DNA of 64,000 nt from Verrucomicrobiota bacterium (GTDB lineage: Bacteria > Verrucomicrobiota > Verrucomicrobiia > Methylacidiphilales > UBA1321), in NCBI GenBank assembly GCA_013285645.1, contig JABDHJ010000013.1:1-64000 (forward strand), read 5' to 3'. The notes beneath the pieces were generated by a model that was not told the origin of the DNA, searched no databases, and saw nothing but the letters and a program-made list of their open reading frames with translations. The position numbers and the translations under genes are program-made. Below, piece by piece: positions 52,843 to 62,223 of the stretch. Position 1 is the stretch's first letter. Each line of letters begins with the position of its first letter.

Positions 52843-55068
52843 ATGCAAACCTGGTTGATCAACGGCAGAAAATCCCTGGATTTCTTAAAACGGCCATATC
52901 CGGCGCGGTTTTTTCAAAGTGCGATCTGCATCTTCGCGGCGCTATTGACCACTCTACTTGTTACCCACGCGGATCCGACAAACTTTCCTTCAGAAGCCCC
53001 TTTTGATCTCGCTTCTGGAGCAGCCAATGGGACGGTCGTCGGAGCAGCGGATACTGGTATCGCCATAACCTTTAATCCTGGAACCAATTGGCCCGGGGTG
53101 ACGTGGAGTGCGGGGCAGAATTGGGATTGGAGTGGAGCTGTCCAGCTTGCTGTAACCGTGACGAATACGAGCAGTGTCCCGACCCAGTTATACTACATCG
53201 CCAAGGATGCCGCAGGGAAGGACCTCTATGCGGGATTCACCGGGCCCACGCTCGAACCGGGAAAAACCTACACCGTCCTGACCGATTTGACCCATGATTG
53301 CAAATCCACCTATGGCATGAATTTCCCGGCTCCTGCCGTCACGGGGGACGACGTCTGGCTCAACGAACAGCACGGCGCGATTGATCTCGCCAAGGTCGCC
53401 TCTTTTAAAATCTTCATGCAGAAGGCGCCGGTGGATCCGGTAATCATTAACATTAAGAGTATCCTCTTATACAAACCCTCGCCCACCCAGGCCCTCTACA
53501 CGGGGATTATCGATCAATTCGGTCAATTCACCCATGCGACCTGGCCCGGCAAGATCACCGCAGCTTCCGATCTGGCCGCGCGGCTCGTCAGTGAGAATCA
53601 AGACATCGCTGCGCATCCAACGATCGCGGATCGCGATGAATATGGCGCCTGGACCAGCGGTGAAAAAGTTTCACCCGCGCCCGGTTTCTTTCAGGCCGTC
53701 AATCGGAATGGAAAATGGTGGTTGGTCGCGCCGAACGGAGATTTGTTTCTCTCCTTTGGATTCAACTGCATGTGGCCGGGAGGAACTAAGACGGACATCG
53801 GGACCACGACCCAGGGCCGTGAATACATGTTCCAGACGCTCCCCGACGACGCCCACGCCGGGACCAGTAGCTTCCAGTACGGCCCCTTCAAGGGAGGCCC
53901 TTTTACCAGCTATGATTTTTACGGGGCCAACGTCGACAAGAAATATGGGACCACATATGGAACAGGAGATTTTATCCCCGGTTGGAATGCGCAAGCTCTC
54001 AAGCGCATGCAGTCTTGGGGCTTCAACACTATTGCCAACTGGTCCGATAACCGGCCCGGTTCCCTGCAGGCCGAGGACAAACTCCCCTACACCGTCACGC
54101 TCACGAGCAAGTCTCCCACGCGAGTCGGCCCCGACCATGTGCCTGATCCGTATGATCCCGGTTTTCCCACCGCCACGGAGGATCGTATCAAGGAAGTCAT
54201 AACGCCCAAGATGGTCAGCGATCCCTGGTGCCTCGGCTACTACTGCGACAATGAAATCAAGTGGTCGCAGGCCTATCCCGAGTGGGCTGACAATCTCATC
54301 ACCGTCCAAAATCGATATACCTTGGCGATTGGCGTCCTGGCCGCCAGCCCGACTCAGCCGTCAAAGATCGCCTTCCAATCCCAGATGCAGACCAAGTATG
54401 GGACCATCGACAAACTCAATACGGCATGGGGGACGACGTTCGATTCCTGGGACACCTTCCTAACACCCTACAAGGTGCCAGCCGCGCCTAAAGACGAATT
54501 GATTGCCGATATGGGCGCCTTCACTCAGGCATACGCCGCCAAGTACGCCTCCACGATCAAGAGCATCATCAAGAAATACGATCCCAATCACCTCTACCTG
54601 GGCTGCCGTTTTTCGTTCTCCTCGCCGGAAGTCATCAAGGGCGTTGCCCAGGATGGAGGCGTTGATGTTGTTTCGTTCAATATCTATACCTACACGCTGA
54701 AACCGGAGCTCTGGTCGTTCACCGCGACACTCGGCAAGCCCTGCATCGTCAGCGAATACCACTTTGGCGTCCAGGGTGGCGGAATGTTTGGCTACGGAAA
54801 CGGGACCGATACCCGGTGCATCGATCAGGCTGATCGCGCGGCGAAATATACCGACTATATCAAGTCCCTTCTCGCCCAACCCGCTTTTGTCGGTGCGCAA
54901 TGGTTCCAGTTCATCGATGAGCCGGTGACAGGGCGAAATTACGATGGTGAAAACTATAACTGCGGCTTCGTCGATGTCGCGGACACGCCCTATCAACCGA
55001 TGGTGGATGCGGCCCGTGCCATCCACGCACAAGCTTACACCCTTCATCAGGCCGCAACTGCACCCTGA
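52843..55068 (+). CDS. secreted GH50/beta-agarase-like glycoside hydrolase
   Basis: 741 residues from ATG 52843 (757 if ATG 52795 is used). A basic leader and hydrophobic segment ICIFAALLTTLLVTHA form a signal peptide. Residues ~45-220 are a beta-sandwich, carbohydrate-binding-like domain. The TIM-barrel domain has the features of GH50 agarases: MQSWGFNTIANWSDN, the acid/base Glu471 in LGYYCDNEIKWSQ, the nucleophile-type Glu638 in PCIVSEYHFGVQGGG, and the final FVGAQWFQFIDEPVTGRNYD followed by GENYNCGFVDVADTPY. Expected to cleave beta-galactosidic links of agar-like or related galactans outside the cytoplasm. First gene of a co-directional cluster reaching 61878. The family call is by motif memory; GH42-like relatives are an alternative. 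Confidence 0.75.
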   Translation: MQTWLINGRKSLDFLKRPYPARFFQSAICIFAALLTTLLVTHADPTNFPSEAPFDLASGAANGTVVGAADTGIAITFNPGTNWPGVTWSAGQNWDWSGAVQLAVTVTNTSSVPTQLYYIAKDAAGKDLYAGFTGPTLEPGKTYTVLTDLTHDCKSTYGMNFPAPAVTGDDVWLNEQHGAIDLAKVASFKIFMQKAPVDPVIINIKSILLYKPSPTQALYTGIIDQFGQFTHATWPGKITAASDLAARLVSENQDIAAHPTIADRDEYGAWTSGEKVSPAPGFFQAVNRNGKWWLVAPNGDLFLSFGFNCMWPGGTKTDIGTTTQGREYMFQTLPDDAHAGTSSFQYGPFKGGPFTSYDFYGANVDKKYGTTYGTGDFIPGWNAQALKRMQSWGFNTIANWSDNRPGSLQAEDKLPYTVTLTSKSPTRVGPDHVPDPYDPGFPTATEDRIKEVITPKMVSDPWCLGYYCDNEIKWSQAYPEWADNLITVQNRYTLAIGVLAASPTQPSKIAFQSQMQTKYGTIDKLNTAWGTTFDSWDTFLTPYKVPAAPKDELIADMGAFTQAYAAKYASTIKSIIKKYDPNHLYLGCRFSFSSPEVIKGVAQDGGVDVVSFNIYTYTLKPELWSFTATLGKPCIVSEYHFGVQGGGMFGYGNGTDTRCIDQADRAAKYTDYIKSLLAQPAFVGAQWFQFIDEPVTGRNYDGENYNCGFVDVADTPYQPMVDAARAIHAQAYTLHQAATAP

Positions 55069-55122
55069 CTTGGAGAACTGGATGGGCATCAAGAATTGAG
55101 TCGCCGATAGGTCCATTTTTAC

Positions 55123-57153
55123 ATGCAACTTCTCGACTGGATTTTAGTGGCCGGCTCGCTCCTTCTGGTTCTGGGCATTGGGCTCTACACCCAGCAGTAT
55201 ATGAAGAGCGTGGCGGACTTCATGTCCGCCGGTCGCGTGGCCCGCCGGTATCTTCTGGCCGTCGCCAAGGGTGAAATGCAGGCGGGTGCCGTCGTCTTCG
55301 TCGCCACGTTCGAGCTTATCGCCCAGGCGGGTTTTACGAACACTTGGTGGAATTGGCTGCTTGCCCCGGTCTCCCTGGCTGTTGTGATTTCAGGATTCGT
55401 GGTCTACCGCTACCGCGAGACCCGGGCCATGACGCTCGGCCAGTTTTTCGAGATCCGCTACAGCAAGACCTTTCGCCTCTTTGCGGGCGGCTTGGGTTTT
55501 CTGGCCGGGATCCTCAATTTCGGCATCGTCCCGGCTGTCGGCGCGCGGTTTCTGGTCTATTTCCTCGGATTTCCGACGGAATTGCATCTGTATGGAACGA
55601 CAATTCCAACCTTCATTCCCCTCATGGGACTCTTTTTGGCGATCAACCTTTTCATCACGCTGACGGGTGGTCTCATCACCATCATGATGACCAATTGCGC
55701 GGAGGGCATCGTTTCCCAGGTTCTCTATCTGGCGCTTATTTTCGGTTTGTTGTCGATGTTCAGTTGGCCGGAGATCAATTCCGTCCTGGAGAGCCAGCCC
55801 GTTCATCAATCGCTCTTGAACCCGGTGGATTCCATGGGGCTGAAGGATTTTAATATTTGGTACGTCCTCATGGGTTTCTTGGCCTACGTCTATGGAACCA
55901 TGGCCTGGCAAAACCAGAGTTCATATCAATCGGCCCCCTTGACCGCTCACGAGGGACGCATGGGTGGAATCCTGGGTCGATGGCGCGAATTGGGCAAAAT
56001 GGCCGTGGTCACGCTCCTGGCCGTCTGCGGCATGACCTATCTTCACCATCCCCATTTCGCCGCGCAGGCGGCCCAGGTCCAGGCCGATCTCGCCACCATT
56101 GCCAATCCCCAGACCCGGGAACAAATGACCATCCCGATCGCCGTCGTCCATTTACTGCCGACGGGCCTGAAGGGGGCTCTCTGCGCCATCCTGCTCTTGG
56201 GCATTTTCGGCGGTGACTCCACCCATCTTCATTCCTGGGGCAGCCTTTTTATCCAGGACGTCATTTTGCCCGTGCGGAAAAAACCACTCACCCCGGAACA
56301 GCATATCCGGCTCCTCCGCTTCTCCATGACGGGAGTCGCCGTCTTCGCGTTTATTTTCGGCAGTCTGTTTCCGCCCACCGATTACATTTTCATGTGGTGG
56401 AACATTACCACCAGCATCTACGTGGCCGGGGCGGGCGCGGCAATCATCGGTGGACTTTATTGGAAAAAAGGCACATCCGCAGGCGCGTGGGCCGGGGCCT
56501 TGAGCGGCTCTTTTCTTTCCCTCGCGGGCATCGTCGCGCGCCTGGTCGATCCTCAATTCTTTTTAAATGGAACGCAGGTTTTCTTTTTTGCCTCGCTCAT
56601 CGCCCTGCTGACCTACCTCGTCGTTTCACTGTTGACCTGCCGGGAGGATTTCAATCTCGAGCGCATGCTCCATCGCGGTGCTTATGCGGCGATCAGGGGG
56701 GAAGTCGGCGACCAGGATGCAGCACCCAGGGACGGGAGAATCACCTGGGGCAGGATCATCGGGTATGACGAAAATTTCACGCTGGGTGATAAATGGATAG
56801 CCGGAGGTCTCTTTGCTTGGACCATGGTTTTCTGCCTCATCATGATCGTCGGGACCCTTTGGAACATGGTCGCGCCGTGGCCGACGGAGGTCTGGTCCGG
56901 ATTCTGGCATGTCGTTTCGATTATTATCCCTGTTGCTATGGCCGTGATCATCGGAGTCTGGTTCACCTGGGGTGGCATCACGGATACGATCGATCTCTTT
57001 CGCCGGTTACGCCAGGAAAAGGCCAATCCGCTTGATAACGGCGCGGTGGTCAATCATCAGAACCTCGACGAAAGCGTACTTCCCGATGCCGTGTCTCCTT
57101 TACCTCCTCTTGAGACGCTCAAGAGTCAAATCGAACCCGCCAACCGATTATAA
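55123..57153 (+). CDS. sodium:solute symporter (SSS family)
   Basis: 676 residues, about 13-15 membrane helices. SSS features: KSVADFMSAGRVARRYLLA after the first helix, VYRYRETRAMTLGQFFEIRYSK, and an extended C-terminal region with LTCREDFNLERMLHRGAYA before the last helices. The same LTCR...MLHRGQYA segment exists in the symporter at 6172-8121, showing that they are paralogues of one subfamily. It lies 54 bases after the agarase-like gene and 4 bases before the SGNH hydrolase gene, so it probably imports the oligo- or monosaccharide released by them. Confidence 0.9.
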   Translation: MQLLDWILVAGSLLLVLGIGLYTQQYMKSVADFMSAGRVARRYLLAVAKGEMQAGAVVFVATFELIAQAGFTNTWWNWLLAPVSLAVVISGFVVYRYRETRAMTLGQFFEIRYSKTFRLFAGGLGFLAGILNFGIVPAVGARFLVYFLGFPTELHLYGTTIPTFIPLMGLFLAINLFITLTGGLITIMMTNCAEGIVSQVLYLALIFGLLSMFSWPEINSVLESQPVHQSLLNPVDSMGLKDFNIWYVLMGFLAYVYGTMAWQNQSSYQSAPLTAHEGRMGGILGRWRELGKMAVVTLLAVCGMTYLHHPHFAAQAAQVQADLATIANPQTREQMTIPIAVVHLLPTGLKGALCAILLLGIFGGDSTHLHSWGSLFIQDVILPVRKKPLTPEQHIRLLRFSMTGVAVFAFIFGSLFPPTDYIFMWWNITTSIYVAGAGAAIIGGLYWKKGTSAGAWAGALSGSFLSLAGIVARLVDPQFFLNGTQVFFFASLIALLTYLVVSLLTCREDFNLERMLHRGAYAAIRGEVGDQDAAPRDGRITWGRIIGYDENFTLGDKWIAGGLFAWTMVFCLIMIVGTLWNMVAPWPTEVWSGFWHVVSIIIPVAMAVIIGVWFTWGGITDTIDLFRRLRQEKANPLDNGAVVNHQNLDESVLPDAVSPLPPLETLKSQIEPANRL

Positions 57154-57157
57154 AATC

Positions 57158-58378
57158 ATGAATACATCCCTAAGAACAAAACAAACGCTCGCCGCGGGCG
57201 CTCTAGGTAGCCTCTTCCTGTTCGCGTGCGTCCTGGCGCAGTCCCAGACGACCAACGCCACTCCCGCCCCGGCCACACCCGTTCCGCCTCCCCTGCCTGT
57301 CGATCTCTCCGAAAGCAAGTACCCTCTCGATCAGGCTCATCTCTTCGATCCCTTTTGGAAGAGCGATACCGCCTACGGCGAATCCGTCTCCTTCATCAAG
57401 GAAAACGATGCCGATCCGATTTACGGCACGCTTCTGTTTACGCCGAAAAAGATCCTCAGTGTCCACAGTTCCGATGGTAAAACCGAATATGTCGAAGGCC
57501 AGGATTATACTGTGGATACGGCGCAACGCCATCTGGTGCTCACTCCCAATTCACGCATTCCTTCGATCAATCGCGCCGATCTTTATAAGCAAAAGGGCGA
57601 CCCTCATTCCGTCGCGCATAAATCCGACGACCCGAATATTTATCTCCTCTACAACGAAGGCTGGTTCCGCACCATTCAAGTCGAGGTCGACTATATCCGC
57701 GATGAGCCGTGGACCGGATATACGCCCCAATTCGCCGCCGATCTCCTTCCCAAGACCATCGCCAAGCTCAAGAGCGGCGCCGGTTTGAACATCTGCGTCA
57801 CGGGTGACAGCATCGCCACCGGGGCCAATGCCTCCAACCGGACGGCGCCTTTCATGCCCGGCTTCGTTCCTCTCATGGGACTCGGTTTGAAGCAAGCTTA
57901 CGGAGGAACGATCTCGGTCACGAACTTGGCGCGGGGTGGCACCTGGGCCAACGGCGGTGTCGACAAACTTCCTGACACCATCGCCACCAAGCCCGATCTC
58001 GTCATCATCGCGTTCGGGATGAATGACTCGGACGGTCACAACCCCGCCCTCTATGCCAAGAATGTCAAAGGCATCATCGACGGTGTAAAAGCGGCATTGC
58101 CGGATACCGAATTCATCGTCGTCTCCTCCATTCTCCCCAATCCCGAATGGAACTGGTCGCCCGTCGATCAATTCATCCCCTATCGCGATGCCTTGAAGCC
58201 GCTGGTCGGCCCGGGCGTGGCGATGGCCGACATGACCCAGCTTTGGACCGACATGATGAAGAACAAACGGTATCTGGATTTCACCGGCAACGGCATCAAT
58301 CACCCCAACGACTTCGGTCAACGACTCTACGCCAAGGTCTTGATGTCATTACTGGTCGATAAACCCAATTCCAACTAG
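57158..58378 (+). CDS. secreted SGNH/GDSL hydrolase
   Basis: 406 residues from ATG 57158 (MNTSLRTKQTLAAG), four bases after the symporter stop; the open frame continues upstream only as overlap. Signal peptide ends around VLAQSQ, followed by a Pro/Ala-rich linker. The N-terminal half (~40-200) is a beta-rich domain. The catalytic SGNH blocks are complete: CVTGDSIATG (Ser of block I), NLARGGTWANGG (Gly), VIIAFGMNDSDG (Asn) and GNGINHPNDFG (His of block V). Esterase of the carbohydrate-esterase type acting on acylated polysaccharide is likely. Unlike the SIAE-like protein at 41136, the catalytic residues here are intact. Confidence 0.85.
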   Translation: MNTSLRTKQTLAAGALGSLFLFACVLAQSQTTNATPAPATPVPPPLPVDLSESKYPLDQAHLFDPFWKSDTAYGESVSFIKENDADPIYGTLLFTPKKILSVHSSDGKTEYVEGQDYTVDTAQRHLVLTPNSRIPSINRADLYKQKGDPHSVAHKSDDPNIYLLYNEGWFRTIQVEVDYIRDEPWTGYTPQFAADLLPKTIAKLKSGAGLNICVTGDSIATGANASNRTAPFMPGFVPLMGLGLKQAYGGTISVTNLARGGTWANGGVDKLPDTIATKPDLVIIAFGMNDSDGHNPALYAKNVKGIIDGVKAALPDTEFIVVSSILPNPEWNWSPVDQFIPYRDALKPLVGPGVAMADMTQLWTDMMKNKRYLDFTGNGINHPNDFGQRLYAKVLMSLLVDKPNSN

Positions 58379-58410
58379 TACCATGTACCTCTATAAATTT
58401 CGCGATAGTT

Positions 58411-58463
58411 CCTCGTTCCCAAGTTGTACTTGGGAACGCACTTGTCGGCGAAGCTGTGCTTCC
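58411..58463. repeat. dispersed palindromic repeat (CCTCGTTCCCAAGTT family)
   Basis: CCTCGTTCCCAAGTTGTACT is followed by TGGGAACGCACTTGTCGGCG. The core GTTCCCAAGT-TGT-ACTTGGGAAC is a perfect stem. Related copies occur at 62056-62110, 62166-62217 (reversed) and 63182-63231 (reversed). This copy lies between the SGNH gene and the next start and is open in the frame of the following gene, which can mislead start choice. Confidence 0.75.
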
Positions 58464-58532
58464 CCAAGTCAGGACAACGAAGCAGCGGATGTTCCTCCTC
58501 CTATTCCTAGGATTAGATGGCGCGCTTTTCCG

Positions 58533-60956
58533 ATGATGTTCTTATTCGTATTGGCCATGCTGGCCGCCCACGGACAACAACTCGTCCCCGAAAATCCGAC
58601 CTCCTTTTTCATCACACCGGAAACGCCCGCTCAATTTGTCTGGGACATGCAAAATCAGGCGGCAGCCCTGGCGTCGGAAAAATACCGGATCACCGATTAT
58701 ACCGGTAAACTCGTCAACGAAGGAGACGCCTCCATCTCCGGCGGCAAGGTGTCCGCAACGGTGACGCTCCCGCGCGGCTATTACGAAATTGCGCTCGCCA
58801 ATCAATCGTTCGGGATCATTTCCCAGGAAGCGCATACCGGTGCGATGGATGACTTTTTCGGAATTGATGCGGTTCTGAATTGGCTGGATCGCCGGCCAGC
58901 CATGCGAGAAGTCATGGTCGCGGACCTCAAGCGCTCCGGGATTCCCATGGCCCGCGAGCGGATCAACTGGAACCAAGTCGAGCCTTCGCCCGGGATATGG
59001 AACTGGGAGGAGACCGACCACGCCTGGGCCCTGCGCCAAATTTATGAGCGAAACGGGATGAAGGTCCTGGAAATGTTTCATAGTCCGGGAGCCGCCGCCG
59101 GCCCTTTTCCGGTCAAGTCATCCTATCCGCAAAACCTCGTCGAATTAAGCAAAGCCTGGCCCGTGATCCATGACAAATTCAAGGCCACCTGGGGCGGTCT
59201 CGAAGTATGGAACGAACCGGAGGGAGGCTTCGGTTCGCATTTACCCGCGGATCAATACGTCACCCTCGTCAAGGCGATGCGCTACGCCTTGCAGACCCAC
59301 GGCGTCACAGAACCGATGGGCGGCGGCGTTTTTGTCGGGGGAGACCCCGGCGATTTCCACAAATTCTGCGCCCTGAACGGCATGCTTGACGACGTCGATT
59401 TCGTCAGTCTTCACGACTACAAGCCTGCGACAAAAATGGAGCGGTTAATCACGGTGTACCGTGCCTGGCTCAAGGAAAGCGGGAAGGAAGGTATGCCGCT
59501 CTGGATCTCCGAATGCGGTTGGTCCTGGCCCAAGGCCGGCGGTCGGCCCCAACTCGAACAGGGCCAAAAAAGCGCGCTCGAAATCACCATGAAAGGCGTC
59601 GAGGCCAAGGCTTGTGGCGTGATCCATTACAATCCCTTCTGCCTCGCGTTTTACGAGGAACGCGGCGTCGAAAGTTTTTCGTTGCTGGGTAAAGACGTGA
59701 CGCCGCTCGCCCCGATGGCCGCCTATGTGCAAAACATTCGTGCTCTTTCCGGAAAGACTTACATCGGCGATCTGTCCGTCACCGATAAATCGATTCTCCG
59801 CGCCCGTGTCTTCGCCGATGCGGGAAAAAATGAAACCGAGACCAGCGAGCACGTTGTCATCCTCTACACCGACGAGGTCAAGCCGGATGCGTCCGTTTCC
59901 CTTCCAATCAAAGCGAAAAAAATCGAGGGAATCGACGGTCGAGAATTAAAACCCAACGCGGACGGCTCCATCCCAATCCCCGACGGCATGGTCTACGTCT
60001 GGACCGACGATGGCACCATCAACCGCGATACCACTGCCATGTCGCTCCTCGAGTCCAGCCGCAAAAGCATCGGGGCGCCCGTCACCGCTGGCCCCATCGT
60101 CCTTCAGTACATCCTCGATCCCGTGCAAGAGGCCTACACCACCGTGCGGTACATCGTAAACCAGGACGCGGCCGCCGCGCTCAATATCAAAGTCCGGGTA
60201 CATAATCTTTCCACCGACGCGCAAAAGCTGACCTTGCGCTTGGCGCTCCCCGGCGAAACGCCTGCGCAAGCCAAACTCCGCGAACAAACCGTCGATGTCG
60301 CTCCCGAGGTCGTGACCGAAGTCAACTGGACCGTCGATGCCCGTGGAAAATGGACCTCGCCGGAAACCCTGCCCATCACCGTCACCGGCGAATATGCCGA
60401 CGGCAGCCATGTCAGTCCCCTCGCTATTCCTGTTGTCGTGGAAGGCCAACTCGCCGACTACTTAAAATTCTATCCGCAAACAGAACGCCTCGACGTCGCC
60501 GATCTCTCCCTGTGGACGGACCACATCACCCCCGTCGGCACCATGAAAATGGAGAAGGATGACCCAGCCGGATGGAAACTATCGGTGGAATTCAAGCCCG
60601 GCGATCCGTGGGTCTATCCCAAATTAAAATTGAAACCGGACGCCTTGGTGGATGCCTCGGGATTTCTTCTCCGCGCGCGCGTGCAGTCCCCCGCAACCGT
60701 GCGGATGATGCTCTACAAGACGATCGGTGGAAGCTACATGACCGCCCAACCCGTAATTCCCAGCGATGGAAAATGGCACGTCACTTTCGTGTCCATGTCC
60801 GCCTTCGAGCCCTCTCAAAACGCTGATGACAAGGGAAATGGCAGCCTTGTACTTGCCGAAATTGGCGCCGTTTCCGTCGGGATCAACGACTCCTCGACCG
60901 ATCACAAAAATGTTCTGGAAGTAAGCGACCTCCTCATCGTCGAAAAAGTGCAATAA
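58533..60956 (+). CDS. secreted clan GH-A glycoside hydrolase (GH39/GH5-like)
   Basis: 807 residues from ATG 58533 (MMFLFVLAMLAAHGQQ), giving a compact signal peptide; the frame is open from an ATG at 58383, but the extra 50 codons are encoded by a dispersed repeat and are unlikely to be protein. Residues ~20-110 form a beta domain. A TIM barrel follows with the clan A pair: acid/base Glu228 in LEVWNEPEGG and nucleophile Glu327 in PLWISECGWSW. The GIPMARERINWNQVEPSPGIWNWEETD segment is typical of cellulase/GH39-like barrels. C-terminal ~400 residues are beta-sandwich domains, the last (NVLEVSDLLIVEKVQ) resembling a carbohydrate-binding fold. Should act on a beta-linked polysaccharide outside the cytoplasm. 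Exact GH family uncertain. Confidence 0.75.
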   Translation: MMFLFVLAMLAAHGQQLVPENPTSFFITPETPAQFVWDMQNQAAALASEKYRITDYTGKLVNEGDASISGGKVSATVTLPRGYYEIALANQSFGIISQEAHTGAMDDFFGIDAVLNWLDRRPAMREVMVADLKRSGIPMARERINWNQVEPSPGIWNWEETDHAWALRQIYERNGMKVLEMFHSPGAAAGPFPVKSSYPQNLVELSKAWPVIHDKFKATWGGLEVWNEPEGGFGSHLPADQYVTLVKAMRYALQTHGVTEPMGGGVFVGGDPGDFHKFCALNGMLDDVDFVSLHDYKPATKMERLITVYRAWLKESGKEGMPLWISECGWSWPKAGGRPQLEQGQKSALEITMKGVEAKACGVIHYNPFCLAFYEERGVESFSLLGKDVTPLAPMAAYVQNIRALSGKTYIGDLSVTDKSILRARVFADAGKNETETSEHVVILYTDEVKPDASVSLPIKAKKIEGIDGRELKPNADGSIPIPDGMVYVWTDDGTINRDTTAMSLLESSRKSIGAPVTAGPIVLQYILDPVQEAYTTVRYIVNQDAAAALNIKVRVHNLSTDAQKLTLRLALPGETPAQAKLREQTVDVAPEVVTEVNWTVDARGKWTSPETLPITVTGEYADGSHVSPLAIPVVVEGQLADYLKFYPQTERLDVADLSLWTDHITPVGTMKMEKDDPAGWKLSVEFKPGDPWVYPKLKLKPDALVDASGFLLRARVQSPATVRMMLYKTIGGSYMTAQPVIPSDGKWHVTFVSMSAFEPSQNADDKGNGSLVLAEIGAVSVGINDSSTDHKNVLEVSDLLIVEKVQ

Positions 60957-60984
60957 AAACGCCGCCATCCTAACTCAAAAACAA

Positions 60985-61878
60985 ATGATCCTCCCAGCCT
61001 CCTATCCCGTCCGCGTCGTTCTCGATACCGACACCTACAACGAAGTCGATGATCAATTTGCGCTCGCGCATCTGCTCATGTCGCCGGACCGAATCAACCT
61101 CGAGGCCGTTTACGCCGCGCCATTCTTCCTCCCCTATTGCAACGACCGCTCCACCAGCCCGGTCGATGGCATGGAAAAAAGTTACGAGGAAATCCTGCGG
61201 GTCCTGGAATTGGTCCCCACGCCGCAACCGCCCAAAGTCTTTCGCGGCAGCACGCAATTCATTTCGGGAGCCAGCCAGCCCGTGGAAAGTCCCGCCGCAC
61301 TCGATTTGGTCCAGCGCGCCATGAAAGTGCCGGGCGAAAAACTCTACGTCCTCGCCATCGCCGCCCCGACCAACGTCGCCTCGGCCCTGCTCTTGGAACC
61401 GAAAATCGCCGAGAAAATCGTCGTCGTCTGGCTCGGGGGCCAAGCTCCCTATTGGCCGCACACGCGCGAGTTCAACCTCGAGCAGGACATCCACGCCTCC
61501 CGTGTGCTGCTCGATTCCAACGTCCCGCTCGTCCTGCTCCCCTGCTACCCCGTCACCTCGCATTTGATCACCACTGTCGCCGAACTTGAACAGCAACTCG
61601 CTCCTCACAGCAAACTCGGCGCTTACCTCACCAACATCGTCCGCGACTACAAAGGCAATCCCCCTGGCTGGTCGAAAAACGTCTGGGACATCTCCGCCAG
61701 CGCCTGGATGATCAACCCCGATTGGGTAAAAACCGACGAGCAACCCAGCCCGGTGCTCAAGGACGACTTCACCTGGCAACTCGATCCCCACCGACGCACA
61801 ATCCACATCGCCCGCCAACTCGACCGCGACGCCATCTTCGCCGACTTCTTCGCCAAAGCCGCCCAAACCCGCAGATAG
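60985..61878 (+). CDS. nucleoside hydrolase-fold protein (IU-NH family)
   Basis: 297 residues. The N-terminus VVLDTDTYNEVDDQFALAHLL carries the aspartate cluster DxDxxNExDD that binds calcium in nucleoside hydrolases (normally DTDxGxDDAxA), a variant form. Later LAIAAPTNVASALL and IVVVWLGGQAPYWPHTREFNLEQDIHASRVLL are the usual phosphate-ribose and Asn/Glu-Asn blocks (GG...EFN..D). No signal peptide, so cytoplasmic. Family members hydrolyse N-glycosidic bonds of ribonucleosides, but in Verrucomicrobia and Planctomycetes similar proteins sit in glycan loci and may act on other glycosyl compounds. Last gene of the cluster, 28 bases after the GH-A hydrolase gene. Confidence 0.8.
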   Translation: MILPASYPVRVVLDTDTYNEVDDQFALAHLLMSPDRINLEAVYAAPFFLPYCNDRSTSPVDGMEKSYEEILRVLELVPTPQPPKVFRGSTQFISGASQPVESPAALDLVQRAMKVPGEKLYVLAIAAPTNVASALLLEPKIAEKIVVVWLGGQAPYWPHTREFNLEQDIHASRVLLDSNVPLVLLPCYPVTSHLITTVAELEQQLAPHSKLGAYLTNIVRDYKGNPPGWSKNVWDISASAWMINPDWVKTDEQPSPVLKDDFTWQLDPHRRTIHIARQLDRDAIFADFFAKAAQTRR

Positions 61879-61941
61879 CCGCCGTACTTATTGGAGGGTC
61901 AGCCTCCGGCCTGACCCATCCTCCGCAGTCCCCCCCGCACC

Positions 61942-62217
61942 TCCGTGGTAGCCGCCGCTGTCCCTAGCGGCGGATGTCTTCCCTCCGAGGTAACCATCGT
62001 GAGCCCTCGCGACGGTGCAGCCTGTGGCGACCGGTCTACGATCACCGATTATTTTCCTCGTTCCCAAGTTGCACTTGGGAATGCCCTTGTCCCCGCAACT
62101 TCGTTGCTGCCTTTGCCGTCAGGAAATTTCACGCGATAGCAACTTTGCATCAAGGCCATGCTGGTGAAGCGCAGCTTCGCCGACAAGTGCGTTCCCAAGT
62201 GCAACTTGGGAACGAGG
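61942..62217. repeat. repeat-rich gap with two palindromic families
   Basis: The 345-base gap 61879-62223 has no gene. It contains one arm of the hairpin family seen at 15947-16018 (61942-61977, GTAGCCGCCGCTGTCCCTAG and onward). Two inverted copies of the CGTTCCCAAGTT family follow (62056-62110 and 62166-62217), so that a large dyad with ~70 bases between arms is formed. The right copy ends six bases from the stop codon of the next gene. Confidence 0.75.
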
Positions 62218-62223
62218 GGGAAG

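Noticed and set aside
56972-57157. Upstream extension of the SGNH hydrolase frame
   Set aside because: Overlaps the symporter C-terminus; ATG 57158 gives a clean signal peptide.
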